DNA from: Paenibacillus cremeus
GTDB lineage: Bacteria > Bacillota > Bacilli > Paenibacillales > NBRC-103111
DNA: 64,000 bases
Assembly (NCBI RefSeq): GCF_007786445.1
Contig: NZ_VNJI01000002.1
Coordinates: forward strand, 1-64,000
Reading direction: 5' to 3'
In this document: in pieces, positions 1 through 10,134 of the stretch
Numbering within the stretch: the first letter of the stretch is position 1
Layout: each line of letters opens with the position of its first letter
Made by a program: the position numbers and the translations under genes
The notes under the pieces: generated by a model
Told to the model about the DNA's origin: nothing
The model's database searches: none
Seen by the model: the letters and a program-made list of their open reading frames with translations, nothing else

Positions 1-74
1 GGGCAGTTCGTAATTTCAGGTCGAAAATATATAGTTTTTTCAGGCACAATTCGATCTTTTGGACGCATTAGAAA

Positions 75-122
75 CCCCTGTTATTAAAGTAATGGTTACC
101 TAATTACTTCGATAAACAGGGG
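75..122. repeat. Interrupted inverted repeat downstream of the SDR gene
   Basis: CCCCTGTT (75-82) pairs with AACAGGGG (115-122) and AGTAAT (88-93) pairs with ATTACT (103-108); the apex holds the palindrome GGTTACC. It lies past the stop codon of the minus-strand SDR gene and could be a transcript-end hairpin, but no T-run follows it in either direction. The rest of 1-194 shows no gene. Confidence 0.5.
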
Positions 123-194
123 GCGAAAACCTTTAGTCGTATAGTTATTCCGCTGTAGTTTTTTTTCGCTTCCAGCAGGCATTACATGAAAGGA

Positions 195-989
195 CTACAC
201 CATTGAACGCACAATGCCCCCGTCTGCACGCATCGTTGCGCCGGTAATGGCGGAGGCCTGCTCGGAAGCGAGGAACACGACGAGGCTTGCCACCTCCTCC
301 GGACGAATAAACCGCTGAACCAAGGAAGTGGGGAGAGAACCGGCATACATTTCCTGCTCCAACTGCTCAAAGGTTTTGCCGGCGGTTTGCGCCGCCCCTT
401 CGAAGAATGTTTCCACCCGCTCGGTCCGGGTCGGCCCCGGCAGGAAGCTGTTAACCGTGACGCCGCTTCCGGCGACGCTCTCGGCGATGCCGCGGGAAAG
501 CCCCAGGAGTGCCGCTTTGGCGGTGCCGTAATGCACCATCTCACCGGAGAAGAATCCCCCGGTCACGCTCGCATTAAAGAGCACACGCCCCCAGCCCCGC
601 TCCACCATGCCTTTGGCATAATGGCGCGACAGCCGCATGGCAGCCATCACATGGAGCTGCATGTAATACTCCCATTCCTCATCGGTAATCTCAAAGAACG
701 GCTTCGGCTCGAAGACGCCGACATTGTTGACCAGGATATCCGCTTCTGGCCAATGCTCCAGGAGCCAGCTTACACCTTCCGCACGACTAAGGTCGGCGGC
801 AATTCCATCGACTTCCGCACCAGGAACGTCTCGTTTCAGCTTGTCCACCGATGCCGCCACAGTCTGCTCCGAGCGGCCGTTGATTAGCACCGCCGCCCCA
901 GCCGCGGCAAGCCCTCTAGCAATGGCGTATCCGATCCCTTTGGTAGAGCCGCTTACTACGGCGCGCTTCCCAGTCAGTTGAATATGCAT
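195..989 (-). CDS. SDR family NAD(P)-dependent oxidoreductase
   Basis: A 264-residue classical short-chain dehydrogenase/reductase, a cytosolic enzyme that oxidises or reduces a carbonyl or alcohol with NAD(P)(H). The N-terminal Rossmann glycine motif reads SGSTKGIG (residues 13-20). An NNVG motif stabilises the central sheet. The catalytic Ser (NASVTGG) and Tyr-x3-Lys (HYGTAK) are all present, and the C-terminal GATMRADGG is typical of the FabG-like subfamily. Length is standard. The ATG start is preceded by GGGAG at a proper distance. It stands alone, diverging from the pseudogene scar to its right, so the substrate cannot be deduced from context. Confidence 0.88.
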   Translation of the reverse strand: MHIQLTGKRAVVSGSTKGIGYAIARGLAAAGAAVLINGRSEQTVAASVDKLKRDVPGAEVDGIAADLSRAEGVSWLLEHWPEADILVNNVGVFEPKPFFEITDEEWEYYMQLHVMAAMRLSRHYAKGMVERGWGRVLFNASVTGGFFSGEMVHYGTAKAALLGLSRGIAESVAGSGVTVNSFLPGPTRTERVETFFEGAAQTAGKTFEQLEQEMYAGSLPTSLVQRFIRPEEVASLVVFLASEQASAITGATMRADGGIVRSMV

Positions 990-1139
990 AATAAAATCTC
1001 CCGCTTCCCAAATGAAGTGATGAACTAGCTGCTTCCAGCTTATAACAAATCCACCCTATGTACAAAGCGAACGCTGGGTCAGGCTTCGCAAGTACACTGT
1101 CCCTCAGTCTAAGGGATTGTCTGCTGCAGCCCCTGCCAT

Positions 1140-1514
1140 GAAACCGGATCTGAGGTCCTTCAGCGGTTTAGCGAGACGCTCGACCTGATTATTCGGAAAT
1201 TTTTTAACCGGCACTCGAATTCGCAAGCGGCGCTCGTATACCTGGACGGCTTAACGGATAAAAACTCCATTAACAGCCACGTGCTTCAACCGCTGATGTA
1301 CGAGCAGGAGCTTAACCCCGGCGGGGACCTGGATGTGACCGTAGGGCTCTTGGATTTAACCGACCAGTGGGCCAAGCTGGAGCAAGCCTTATTACGCGGC
1401 TGCAGTATTTTATTCACCCAAGGGGTTCCGCAGGCTCAGATATTCAACACGCAGGGCTGGCCGCAGCGGGCGATTGAGGATCCTCAGCTGGGCTGCTCGC
1501 AAAGGGGCATCTAA
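1140..1514 (+). pseudogene. Remnant of a GerA-family spore germinant receptor subunit (N-terminal part)
   Basis: One frame reads through DLIIRKFFN, AALVYLDGLTDK, VLQPLMY and LRGCSILFTQG and ends near GWPQRAIEDPQ. These are the conserved blocks of the soluble N-terminal domain of GerAA-type receptor proteins. The membrane domain is missing: the reading frame stops a few codons after the EDPQ motif. No ribosome binding site or convincing start is seen at its left edge. An intact GerA protein has roughly 450-550 residues; only about 120 remain. It directly abuts a second, unrelated gene fragment, so this looks like a deletion scar. Family assignment is from recognised motifs. Confidence 0.7.
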
Positions 1515-1800
1515 AGTCGATGCTGCCTATACGGCCTGCTCCTTCCGCGCTGTGACTTGCTTGTCCCAAGTGCTGTTTGCACTCAACGGACAGTATTGGA
1601 TGAACGAAAAAGGAAGCGTCAAGCTCATAGCGTCGTTCCCGCTCGCTCCAGACCGGTTCGAAAGCCGCGTAAACGAAGCGTTCGCTAAGCTGTGTGCAGC
1701 TTCGCACACGCTGCTTCAAGCAGTGGAAATCTTGGAGCGTCATCGGAGGAGACATCCGTGTGGATCGATCAGGCCCGCTGAAATTGTATCCTTTTATTAG
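1512..1800 (+). pseudogene. Remnant of a nucleotidyltransferase-like protein (C-terminal part)
   Basis: In a frame different from the gerA remnant, the sequence reads LSQVLFALNGQYWMNEKGSV and then IASFPLAPDRFESRVNEAF. This pattern resembles the C-terminal helical half of DUF4037-type nucleotidyltransferase-like proteins of Bacillales, where an LFALN-x-x-Y-x-x-NEKG block is typical. The catalytic N-terminal half (GS...D-x-D) is absent. It starts at the point where gerA homology ends, which suggests that one deletion removed the 3' part of gerA and the 5' part of this gene. It is not expected to give a functional protein. The family call is from memory of the motif only. Confidence 0.5.
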
Positions 1801-1879
1801 CCATGGACTCATGTCGGACTATCCATATTATGGTATGATAAAAGGTGACAACTGATCGAAAAAGGGCGGGGATGTAGGC

Positions 1880-2431
1880 GTGCTCCTGTTCACAACCGGA
1901 CTGTTATCGGTAAGGCGGCTGACGGAGAAGGATGCCCAGCTGCTGGTGCAATGGCTAAATAACCCGGAGGTACTGCAATATTATGAAGGGCGAGACCGTC
2001 CGCATGATGCCGACAAGGTTCGGGAGCATTTTTATGCGGAAGGCGAGCCGGTATCGCGGTGTATTGTGCTGTATGCGGGCAAGGCGATCGGGTACATTCA
2101 GTTTTATCCGATCTCGGACATGGAGTATTCGGTCTATGGCTACGATCCGCAGCGCGACGAAGTGTACGGCATGGATCAATTCATCGGGGAGACGAGTTAT
2201 TGGAACCGGGGGATCGGGACCGCGCTGATCCGCGCCATGGTTCACTATATTACGAACACCATCGGGGCCACCCGGGTGGTGATGGACCCCCAGGCGTGGA
2301 ACAAGAGAGCGCTTGCATGCTATGAAAAATGCGGCTTCCGCAAGGTGAAGCTGCTGCCCGATCATGAGTGCCATGAGGGTGCGCTGCGGGATTGCTGGCA
2401 GGTGGAATACATAGCGGAGGGCGAGGCATGA
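1880..2431 (+). CDS. GNAT acetyltransferase, AAC(6')-like
   Basis: A 183-residue GCN5-related N-acetyltransferase that transfers acetyl from acetyl-CoA to an amine. Blocks WLNNPEVLQYYEGRD, YGMDQFIGE, YWNRGIGTALI (acetyl-CoA binding motif A) and RALACYEKCGF match the subfamily that includes aminoglycoside 6'-N-acetyltransferases. Chromosomal members are common in soil Bacillales and need not confer resistance. The GTG start at 1880 is chosen because GGGCGGGG lies just upstream. The 3' end overlaps the next gene by ATGA, so the two are translationally coupled and may act on the same metabolite. Confidence 0.82.
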   Translation: MLLFTTGLLSVRRLTEKDAQLLVQWLNNPEVLQYYEGRDRPHDADKVREHFYAEGEPVSRCIVLYAGKAIGYIQFYPISDMEYSVYGYDPQRDEVYGMDQFIGETSYWNRGIGTALIRAMVHYITNTIGATRVVMDPQAWNKRALACYEKCGFRKVKLLPDHECHEGALRDCWQVEYIAEGEA

Positions 2432-2976
2432 AGCTCTTGAGGGACATCCAAGCGGTATTTATCGACCGTGACGGTACGATCGGCGGGACCGGGCATTTTG
2501 TGCATCCTCGGGAGTTTGCTCCGTATGAAAAATCGATCGAAGCGATCGCGATGTTAAAAGCATCCGGGTTAAAGGTATTTGCCTTCACGAATCAGCACCG
2601 AATTGCGCGTGGGGAAGCGACTGTGGAGCAATTCCAAGCCCAGTTCGCTGAGTATGGCTTTGATGGCGCCTATGTTTGCCCGCATGCGCCGTCGGAGGGC
2701 TGCGCGTGCCATAAGCCGGCTCCTGGCTTGCTCCATCAAGCCGCGGAGGAGCATGGGCTTGAGCTTGGCAGGTGCGTCGTGATCGGCGATGTCGGCTCGA
2801 CGGATATGCTGGCCGCCGCAGCGGTCGGCGCCTCGAAGGTGCTGGTGCGCACCGGCTGGGGGCAGGGCTCGCTCGGCGCGTATCGGCACACATGGGCGCA
2901 GACGGAGCCGGAGTATGTCGCGGATGATTTGTGGGCGGCGGCGCAGTGGATTACAGCGAGGGTTTGCAACGAATAA
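2428..2976 (+). CDS. HAD-IIIA family phosphatase, GmhB/HisB-like
   Basis: A 182-residue haloacid-dehalogenase phosphatase. Motif I is DRDGT, motif II lies in FAFTNQ, motif III is the Lys of CHKPAPG, and motif IV is GDVGSTD. A Cys/His cluster CPHAPSEGCAC matches the zinc site of GmhB/HisB-type HAD-IIIA phosphatases, which dephosphorylate sugar or histidinol phosphates. The ATG at 2428 overlaps the stop of the acetyltransferase gene and follows GGAGGGCGAGG. A longer reading with a start at 2392 lacks that signal. The physiological substrate is unknown; coupling to a GNAT gene is the only clue. Confidence 0.82.
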   Translation: MKLLRDIQAVFIDRDGTIGGTGHFVHPREFAPYEKSIEAIAMLKASGLKVFAFTNQHRIARGEATVEQFQAQFAEYGFDGAYVCPHAPSEGCACHKPAPGLLHQAAEEHGLELGRCVVIGDVGSTDMLAAAAVGASKVLVRTGWGQGSLGAYRHTWAQTEPEYVADDLWAAAQWITARVCNE

Positions 2977-3022
2977 AAAAAGTGGCGGTGCAGGAGGATG
3001 CTCCTTGCGCCGCCACTTTTGC
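2977..3022. terminator. Bidirectional intrinsic terminator between convergent genes
   Basis: AAAAGTGGCGG (2979-2989) pairs with CCGCCACTTTT (3010-3020). T-rich flanks on both strands let it end both the HAD phosphatase gene and the NHL gene that converge here. Confidence 0.75.
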
Positions 3023-3023
3023 T

Positions 3024-3971
3024 TTATTTGCGGATCAGCTTCGTAATCCTGCCGTACTGCGTCCACTCGGCCACGTACACGTTGTGCTGCTTGTCGACGC
3101 AAACACCGTGCGGGGAGCTGAACTTGTTCGTGCGGAAAAAGTCCAGCGGCAGGTTCGGCCAGCCTTGCTGCTTATAGGCCTGCTGATCCTCGCCCAGATG
3201 CATGATCAGCCGGTCATTCCGGTCGAAGATGGTCACCCGGCTGTGCAGGTCAGGGAACAGCACTTCGTCACCGTCGAAGTAGAAGCTGCAGGGCATATCC
3301 ATATCATCCAGGATAAATCGCTTGTGCTCGCCATCCATGGTAAACACTTGAATCCGGAAATTCCCGCGGTCCGCCACATACAGCTCCGGCTCTTCTCCGC
3401 GCAGATTGACCGAGATGCCGTGTGGACACTTCAGCTGTCCCGGCTCCGAGCCTTTTCCGCCCCAGGAACGGATATATCGGCCCTCGGCATCATATTGGTG
3501 AATCCAGCTTTGTCCATAGCCGTCTGCCACGTAAATATCGCCATTGGGCGCCACGCAGACGTCGGTAGGCACAAATTTGCGCTCCTCGTCGTAGACGTTC
3601 GGAAGATCCGGCGTGCCGAGTCGCAGCACTTCCTGGCCGTCCAAGGTCAGCTTGGCCATAAAGCCTTGCTTCGTATGCGTTATGTAGAAGAATTGCTCCT
3701 TGCCCTCGGTATGTAAATAAAAGCCATGCGCTCCACCCTCGAACTGCTCTCCGTAAGCGGCTAAGAAGTTGCCGTTTGCATCCAGCTTGACAATACTCGG
3801 TGTCCCGGTGTGGAACACATACACATTCCCCTCAGCATCCACTTCAATGCCGTGCGTAAAGCCAAGCGTGACCTGCGGCGGAATTTTCGCCCATCCCTCG
3901 GCCACTTCATACACATGCGATCCGTTTCCGACGATCAAAGCTGTACCCTCCCCGAATAAATTTTTAGCCAA
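3024..3971 (-). CDS. NHL-repeat beta-propeller protein
   Basis: About 315 residues made of repeated propeller blades with NHL signatures: HGIEVDAEGNVYVFHTG, DVCVAPNGDIYVADGYG, HGISVNLRGEEPELYVADRG and HGVCVDKQHNVYVAEW. It resembles the six-bladed family around peptidyl-alpha-hydroxyglycine alpha-amidating lyase, but bacterial members have no settled function. No signal peptide or membrane segment is visible, so a cytosolic location is likely. The first candidate start is a TTG at 3971 without a strong ribosome binding site, so the N terminus is uncertain. It is transcribed towards the HAD phosphatase gene. Confidence 0.75.
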   Translation of the reverse strand: MAKNLFGEGTALIVGNGSHVYEVAEGWAKIPPQVTLGFTHGIEVDAEGNVYVFHTGTPSIVKLDANGNFLAAYGEQFEGGAHGFYLHTEGKEQFFYITHTKQGFMAKLTLDGQEVLRLGTPDLPNVYDEERKFVPTDVCVAPNGDIYVADGYGQSWIHQYDAEGRYIRSWGGKGSEPGQLKCPHGISVNLRGEEPELYVADRGNFRIQVFTMDGEHKRFILDDMDMPCSFYFDGDEVLFPDLHSRVTIFDRNDRLIMHLGEDQQAYKQQGWPNLPLDFFRTNKFSSPHGVCVDKQHNVYVAEWTQYGRITKLIRK

Positions 3972-4070
3972 CCCGTTGATGACAGTCGATAATATTCGCG
4001 GAGGCGAGAGGGTATTCCTGCCGCCAGCCGAGGTCGTCCAATCTAAAGATATCTTTAGAATGTGCCGGAT

Positions 4071-4538
4071 TTACCAGACGCTGGGGATGACCTTGATGTC
4101 CCGGTCCAGCTTGGACAAGAACGTGTAATTTGGATTAAACGTAAAAATCCGTTTCATCTGGTACGACAGCATCACGACCGCCGTGAGCGCCTCCGTCAGC
4201 GAGAACTGGTAGCTCGGAAAATCGAGAATGAGCCTCTTGGACTCTTGTTCCAGCTCGGGACGCCCGGAAAGCACGGTCAGCACGCCCTGCTGGACGGCTT
4301 TGTCCATCGTATTGAGAAACACCTGCGCATCCGCATAATCGAAGTGATTCCGCAGCCATTGATGCGTATCAAAAAGCACATAGTTGGTCGTCACCAAATG
4401 CCGGTCCATATCATCCAGCTCAAAAAACAGCGCCCGCGCTTTTAGATAATACGGATCGTTCGGGTTCATAAACGCCGTCAGTGCCGTCTGCTCCAAAAAG
4501 ATCGCCTGCGGATAAGTAGCCTCCTCATGCGTGTTCAT
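4071..4538 (-). CDS. PIN-domain-like protein, possible toxin of a TA pair
   Basis: A 155-residue protein with the layout of a VapC-type PIN ribonuclease: IFLEQTALTAFMNPND at the N terminus, a central YVLFDTHQWL, FSLTEALTAVVM, and a late TFNPNYTFL strand. In canonical PIN domains these positions are D, E/D, D and D. Here they read E, D, E and N, so catalysis may be weakened or the metal site altered. The start ATG follows GGAGAGGAGG. It overlaps the upstream ribbon-helix-helix gene by 14 nt, the usual antitoxin-first order. Either a divergent VapC toxin or an inactive PIN relative; function is inferred. Confidence 0.55.
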   Translation of the reverse strand: MNTHEEATYPQAIFLEQTALTAFMNPNDPYYLKARALFFELDDMDRHLVTTNYVLFDTHQWLRNHFDYADAQVFLNTMDKAVQQGVLTVLSGRPELEQESKRLILDFPSYQFSLTEALTAVVMLSYQMKRIFTFNPNYTFLSKLDRDIKVIPSVW

Positions 4539-4869
4539 AGCGCGCCTCCTCTCCCATACGCCGCTCCGAGCGCTTTACCAGCGCATCCAGCTGCAGAAGC
4601 GGATTACGCTCCTTCTGCTCCATGGTGGCTTGGACCAGCTTCTCATTGGACCGCCCGGTAAAATACTGCTCCAAAATATAATGGACTACGGCGGACACCG
4701 ACGTCTGCTCGGCTTTGGCCATTTGCAGGCATTTTTGATAAAACTCCGGCTCCAGATCCAGCTCCATCACTTCGTCGTCATAGCTCTCCTTCGATTCCGT
4801 AGAGATCAGCTGCGATGCAGCGGTTTTCCACTTGCTCCATTGGTTTTGAATAAATCTTGGGCTGCTCAC
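4525..4869 (-). CDS. Ribbon-helix-helix-like protein, possible antitoxin
   Basis: A 114-residue protein whose middle part (ELDLEPEFYQKCLQMAK, then VSAVVHYILEQYF) has the strand-helix-helix spacing of ribbon-helix-helix DNA-binding proteins. The C-terminal part is charged and would bind the partner encoded just downstream. The GTG at 4869 is chosen because GGAAGGTG sits 8 nt upstream; an ATG at 4905 would add 12 residues but has no good ribosome binding site. The 14-nt overlap with the PIN-like gene implies coupled synthesis. The fold assignment rests on pattern only. Confidence 0.5.
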   Translation of the reverse strand: MSSPRFIQNQWSKWKTAASQLISTESKESYDDEVMELDLEPEFYQKCLQMAKAEQTSVSAVVHYILEQYFTGRSNEKLVQATMEQKERNPLLQLDALVKRSERRMGEEARYEHA

Positions 4870-5115
4870 TTGTGTCACACCTTCCAAACCCCATTTGGTC
4901 GGCATTCATCGTCACGCCAAGGACGCATGAAATGGCCGCCTCTTATACCCTTCGGCAGAAAGCTCGATTTTGAAGGGGCTTTTTGTCGATTCAGTGATCA
5001 ACCGCTTGGTAAAGCCTTCCTTTTTCCGGTGGCGCCCCCCAAAACCAAGACGAGAAGGAGAACGCTATAAAGTGCTCCATTCGCTGGAACCAACAGAAGA
5101 GGAGGTAAGACAAAG

Positions 5116-6183
5116 ATGTTAAAACGATGGGATATGCTATATGGGATTGATTTGGGGACGTCCAACACGGTGATTTACCAACAGGGCAAAGGGATCGTGC
5201 TGCGGGAGCCTTCCGTTGTTGCTGTACGTACGGATACGGGAGAAATTCAGGCGGTCGGCGAGGAAGCCCTGGCGATGCTTGGACGGACGCCCGGCAATTT
5301 GGATGTTATTTATCCGCTGAAGGACGGTGTCATCGCGAATTTCGATGTCACGACGGCGATGCTGCAATATTTTATTCGCAAAATTCAAGGCCGGACGCCC
5401 TGGTTTAGGAGCTCGCAGGTGTATATTTCCGTGCCCTGCGGCATCACGAATGTTCAGAAGCGCGCGGTAGAAGAAACCGTCGTACATAAAGGCGCGAAAA
5501 AAGCGCTGGCGGTGGAAGAGCCGCTGGCCGCAGCGTTTGGGGCCGGACTACCGGTCGATCAGCCGATCGGCTCGCTTGTGCTGGACATCGGCGGGGGGAC
5601 GAGTCAAGTCGCTGTGCTGTCGCTGGGCGGCATCGTGGTCAGCCACACGGTTCGCCGCGCCGGCATGTCCATTGACAAGGACATTATCGATTATGTGAAA
5701 CGAGCCTACAATCTGGCCATTGGCGAACGCACCGCGGAAGAAATCAAGATGCGGATCGGCTCGGCGATGGAGCTCAAGGAGGAAGCGACCATCACGATCA
5801 AAGGCCGCGACCTGCTGGACGGGCTACCGAGGGCCGCGACGATCAGCTCTAGCGAAATTTACAGCTTGCTGGACGATTTCCTTGCTGCGATCGTCGAAGC
5901 GATCCGCTATACGCTGGAGCAATGCCCGCCGGAGCTGGCCGGCGATATTGTAGAGCAGGGCATGCTGCTGTGCGGCGGCGGCGCAATGCTTCAAGGGCTG
6001 GATGAGCGCATCCGGCTCGAAACCGGCGTGCCGGTGCAAGTGGCGGACCAGCCGCTGGACTGTACCGCGCTTGGAGCGGGGATGATGCTGGACTACCGGA
6101 ATGAACGCAATCTGCTCCGCAGCCGGCTAGAGTACAGAGGGGCTGCCTCATCAGAGGCCATGGAGGAGAAGATCGCGCAGTAG
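5116..6183 (+). CDS. MreB/Mbl-family rod-shape protein
   Basis: A 355-residue bacterial actin homologue that polymerises under the membrane and guides the elongation peptidoglycan machinery. Phosphate-1 motif GIDLGTSNT (residues 10-18), the conserved YPLKDGVIANFD, phosphate-2 LDIGGGTS, the EEPLAAAFGAG connecting helix and the adenosine motif LCGGGA are all intact. At 355 residues it is slightly longer than typical Mbl/MreBH (about 335), with a divergent charged tail. The start follows GAGGAGGT. It is a lone gene, not part of mreBCD, so it is probably a paralogue. Which of the B. subtilis paralogues it matches cannot be settled here. The 210 bp upstream hold no recognisable gene. Confidence 0.88.
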   Translation: MLKRWDMLYGIDLGTSNTVIYQQGKGIVLREPSVVAVRTDTGEIQAVGEEALAMLGRTPGNLDVIYPLKDGVIANFDVTTAMLQYFIRKIQGRTPWFRSSQVYISVPCGITNVQKRAVEETVVHKGAKKALAVEEPLAAAFGAGLPVDQPIGSLVLDIGGGTSQVAVLSLGGIVVSHTVRRAGMSIDKDIIDYVKRAYNLAIGERTAEEIKMRIGSAMELKEEATITIKGRDLLDGLPRAATISSSEIYSLLDDFLAAIVEAIRYTLEQCPPELAGDIVEQGMLLCGGGAMLQGLDERIRLETGVPVQVADQPLDCTALGAGMMLDYRNERNLLRSRLEYRGAASSEAMEEKIAQ

Positions 6184-6259
6184 GCACCTCTCCCACTTTT
6201 TTGTGCGAAAATATGGTAAGATGATACACAAATTGCTATCGCTCAGAGGAGTGGGAACT

Positions 6260-7384
6260 GTGGGGGAACATTCATGTTTAGGCTGCCGGCTCGCAAACGG
6301 CACTCAGCCTTCGCACATCGTATTTGAGGATGAGCATGTCACGTGCCTGATGGACATCGCTCCGATCCATGAGGGGCATGTGCTCATTTTGCCTAAGCAG
6401 CACGCGGTGGATGTGGACGAGTTGGACGCGGCTACGGCTGCTGCGATCATGGCGGCGGCGTCGAAGCTGTCCCGTGCGCTTAAGACGGCCTTCAAGCCCG
6501 ACGGCATCAGTGTGATGCAAAATGGCGGCCTGTTCAATGATCTGGGCCATTATCATATGCATGTGTTTCCGCGGTATGAGGGAGATGGCTTTGCATGGAT
6601 CGAGCCGGAGGAGACTCCGGGCGCAGCCAGCAGACTGGCTGAAGTGCGAGACCTGCTGCGCGAGGCTAATGCAGAGCTTAACCCGAAGGTTGCATCTGCA
6701 GGTTCATCCGCTTCCAGTTCGTCGAAGCTGCCCCGAACGATCGCCTGCTTGCATGCGCACCATTCGAACATCCGGTACTTGGACGAAGCATTCGCCGGAA
6801 CCGGAATGATACTGAAGCATTTTGTCGATCCTGGGATGATCGAGCACTTGAGATCGGGTGGACAGGACGCGTTACGGCGAGCAGGGGAGAAGCTGCTGGA
6901 TCAGCTGGCTTGGATGGCGGGCTGTGAAGTCGATGCGATTGTCATTACCTGCACCAATTACATCGCGGTTCTGGATACGCTGCCGGAAGACCAAAGGCAG
7001 CTGGCCATACCGGTCATCCCTATTGATGAACCGTGGTTTGATGCGCTGCTCGCGCTGGAGCGGAAGCTGGTGCTTGCCTTCACCAACCCGGCTACCGTGG
7101 AGGGGACGATGGGCAGGCTGAGGCAGTACGCAGCAGCCAAAGGTGTTACGCTTCATGCGGAAGCGGCTGTTACCGAAGACAGCTTTCAGCTGCTGATGCA
7201 GGGTGAGGTCGAGGCGTACCATCAGCGCGTCGAGCAGTTTTTGCGCGAGCTGACAGAGCAAGCCGGCGCAGCGGTAGCGATCAGCCAGCTGTCGATGACC
7301 GAAGGGGCCGAACGGATCCGGCGGACAAGCGGCTTGGAGCTGATAGGTCCGCTAGGCGAGCTGTACAAACGGCTGATGAACTAA
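6260..7384 (+). CDS. HIT-domain / Asp-Glu racemase-like fusion protein
   Basis: A 374-residue two-domain protein. Residues 1-115 form a HIT nucleotide hydrolase domain: CLGC zinc pair, HEGHVLILPKQH, and the catalytic HYHMHVF (H97, H99, H101). A Ser-rich linker leads to residues 157-374, which look like an Asp/Glu/hydantoin racemase fold with the Cys-containing ITCTNY motif and FTNPATVEGTM. HIT enzymes cleave nucleoside phosphoramidates or dinucleotides; racemase-fold enzymes use a Cys pair. I do not know an established role for the combination. The GTG at 6260 follows AGAGGAGTG; an upstream in-frame ATG lacks such a signal. Only one racemase Cys motif is evident. Confidence 0.75.
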   Translation: MGEHSCLGCRLANGTQPSHIVFEDEHVTCLMDIAPIHEGHVLILPKQHAVDVDELDAATAAAIMAAASKLSRALKTAFKPDGISVMQNGGLFNDLGHYHMHVFPRYEGDGFAWIEPEETPGAASRLAEVRDLLREANAELNPKVASAGSSASSSSKLPRTIACLHAHHSNIRYLDEAFAGTGMILKHFVDPGMIEHLRSGGQDALRRAGEKLLDQLAWMAGCEVDAIVITCTNYIAVLDTLPEDQRQLAIPVIPIDEPWFDALLALERKLVLAFTNPATVEGTMGRLRQYAAAKGVTLHAEAAVTEDSFQLLMQGEVEAYHQRVEQFLRELTEQAGAAVAISQLSMTEGAERIRRTSGLELIGPLGELYKRLMN

Positions 7385-7497
7385 AGCCGCTTGTGCCCGC
7401 TGCATTCCTTTCTCCGATCGGTTGCAATTCGCCGTGACTTTTGGCATCATACATACATAATGTACACATATGAGCTGGGAAGGAAGCTGGGAGTCAC

Positions 7498-7710
7498 ATG
7501 GTCAAAAAGGTGCTGAAAGGCGGCGTGCTCTTTTACCGCAAGGTCATTTCGCCGCTTAAGCCGCCGACCTGCCGGTTTTATCCGACCTGCTCCGCTTATG
7601 CCCTGGAAGCGCTGGAGAAGCACGGTGCCGCACGCGGCTCGTGGCTTGCCGTGAAGCGGATTTGCAAATGTCATCCGTTTCATCCCGGCGGCATTGACCA
7701 TGTCCCTTGA
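7498..7710 (+). CDS. yidD: Membrane protein insertion efficiency factor YidD
   Basis: A 70-residue YidD protein, which helps YidC-dependent insertion of inner-membrane proteins. The hallmark run [19 protein letters not shown] and the downstream [13 protein letters not shown] are intact, including the three conserved cysteines. The N terminus forms an amphipathic membrane-associating helix. The start follows a GGGAG signal. In many bacteria yidD lies beside rnpA/yidC; here it is a single gene before the metG leader, as in B. subtilis (ytjA), where it is also unlinked. Confidence 0.93.
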   Translation: MVKKVLKGGVLFYRKVISPLKPPTCRFYPTCSAYALEALEKHGAARGSWLAVKRICKCHPFHPGGIDHVP

Positions 7711-7764
7711 CATGGATAGGGGAGATTCGATATATTTGCCTTAACATCCCATGAACGGATAAGT

Positions 7765-8075
7765 ACTTCGTTAGTCGCAGCAGCTTCAGCTGTCGACAGG
7801 AAGCCACACAGAGAGCCGGAGCTGCTGAGAACCGGTTGGTGTACGCGGAGGAAGATGGTCCTGGAGGATATGATTGTGAGCGATGCATTGCCGCCGAATT
7901 CGGCTGCGACCGCACGTAAGCTTTCATCGCATTTCCGGCGTTAACGGAAGGTCGAGCTGCGGCTCGGCTGCTGAGCCCTGAACGGTAATGGATTGCCGAT
8001 TCCGGGGGAAGTTGGGTGGTACCACGTGAGCTACAAGCTCTCGTCCCAAGCGGACGAGGGCTTTTTTGTATTTTC
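7765..8075 (+). promoter_or_regulatory. T-box riboswitch leader of metG (tRNA-Met responsive)
   Basis: The leader contains the stem I signatures AGAGAGCCGG and CTGAGAACCGG (about 7810-7835), then a candidate specifier codon ATG at 7855-7857. The T-box sequence GGGTGGTACCACG is at 8014-8026, and its TGGT can pair with the ACCA end of uncharged tRNA-Met. The terminator arms CTCGTCC and GGACGAG (8040-8059) are followed by a T-run. Uncharged tRNA should favour the antiterminator and switch on metG. Confidence 0.88.
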
Positions 8076-8088
8076 TGAAGGAGGCTGA

Positions 8089-10116
<2,028 letters not shown>

Positions 10117-10134
10117 AAATTGTTCACGTTAACA

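Noticed and set aside
2931-3716. 261-codon plus-strand frame
   Set aside because: Lies over the terminator and the opposite strand of the NHL gene, which has repeated propeller motifs.
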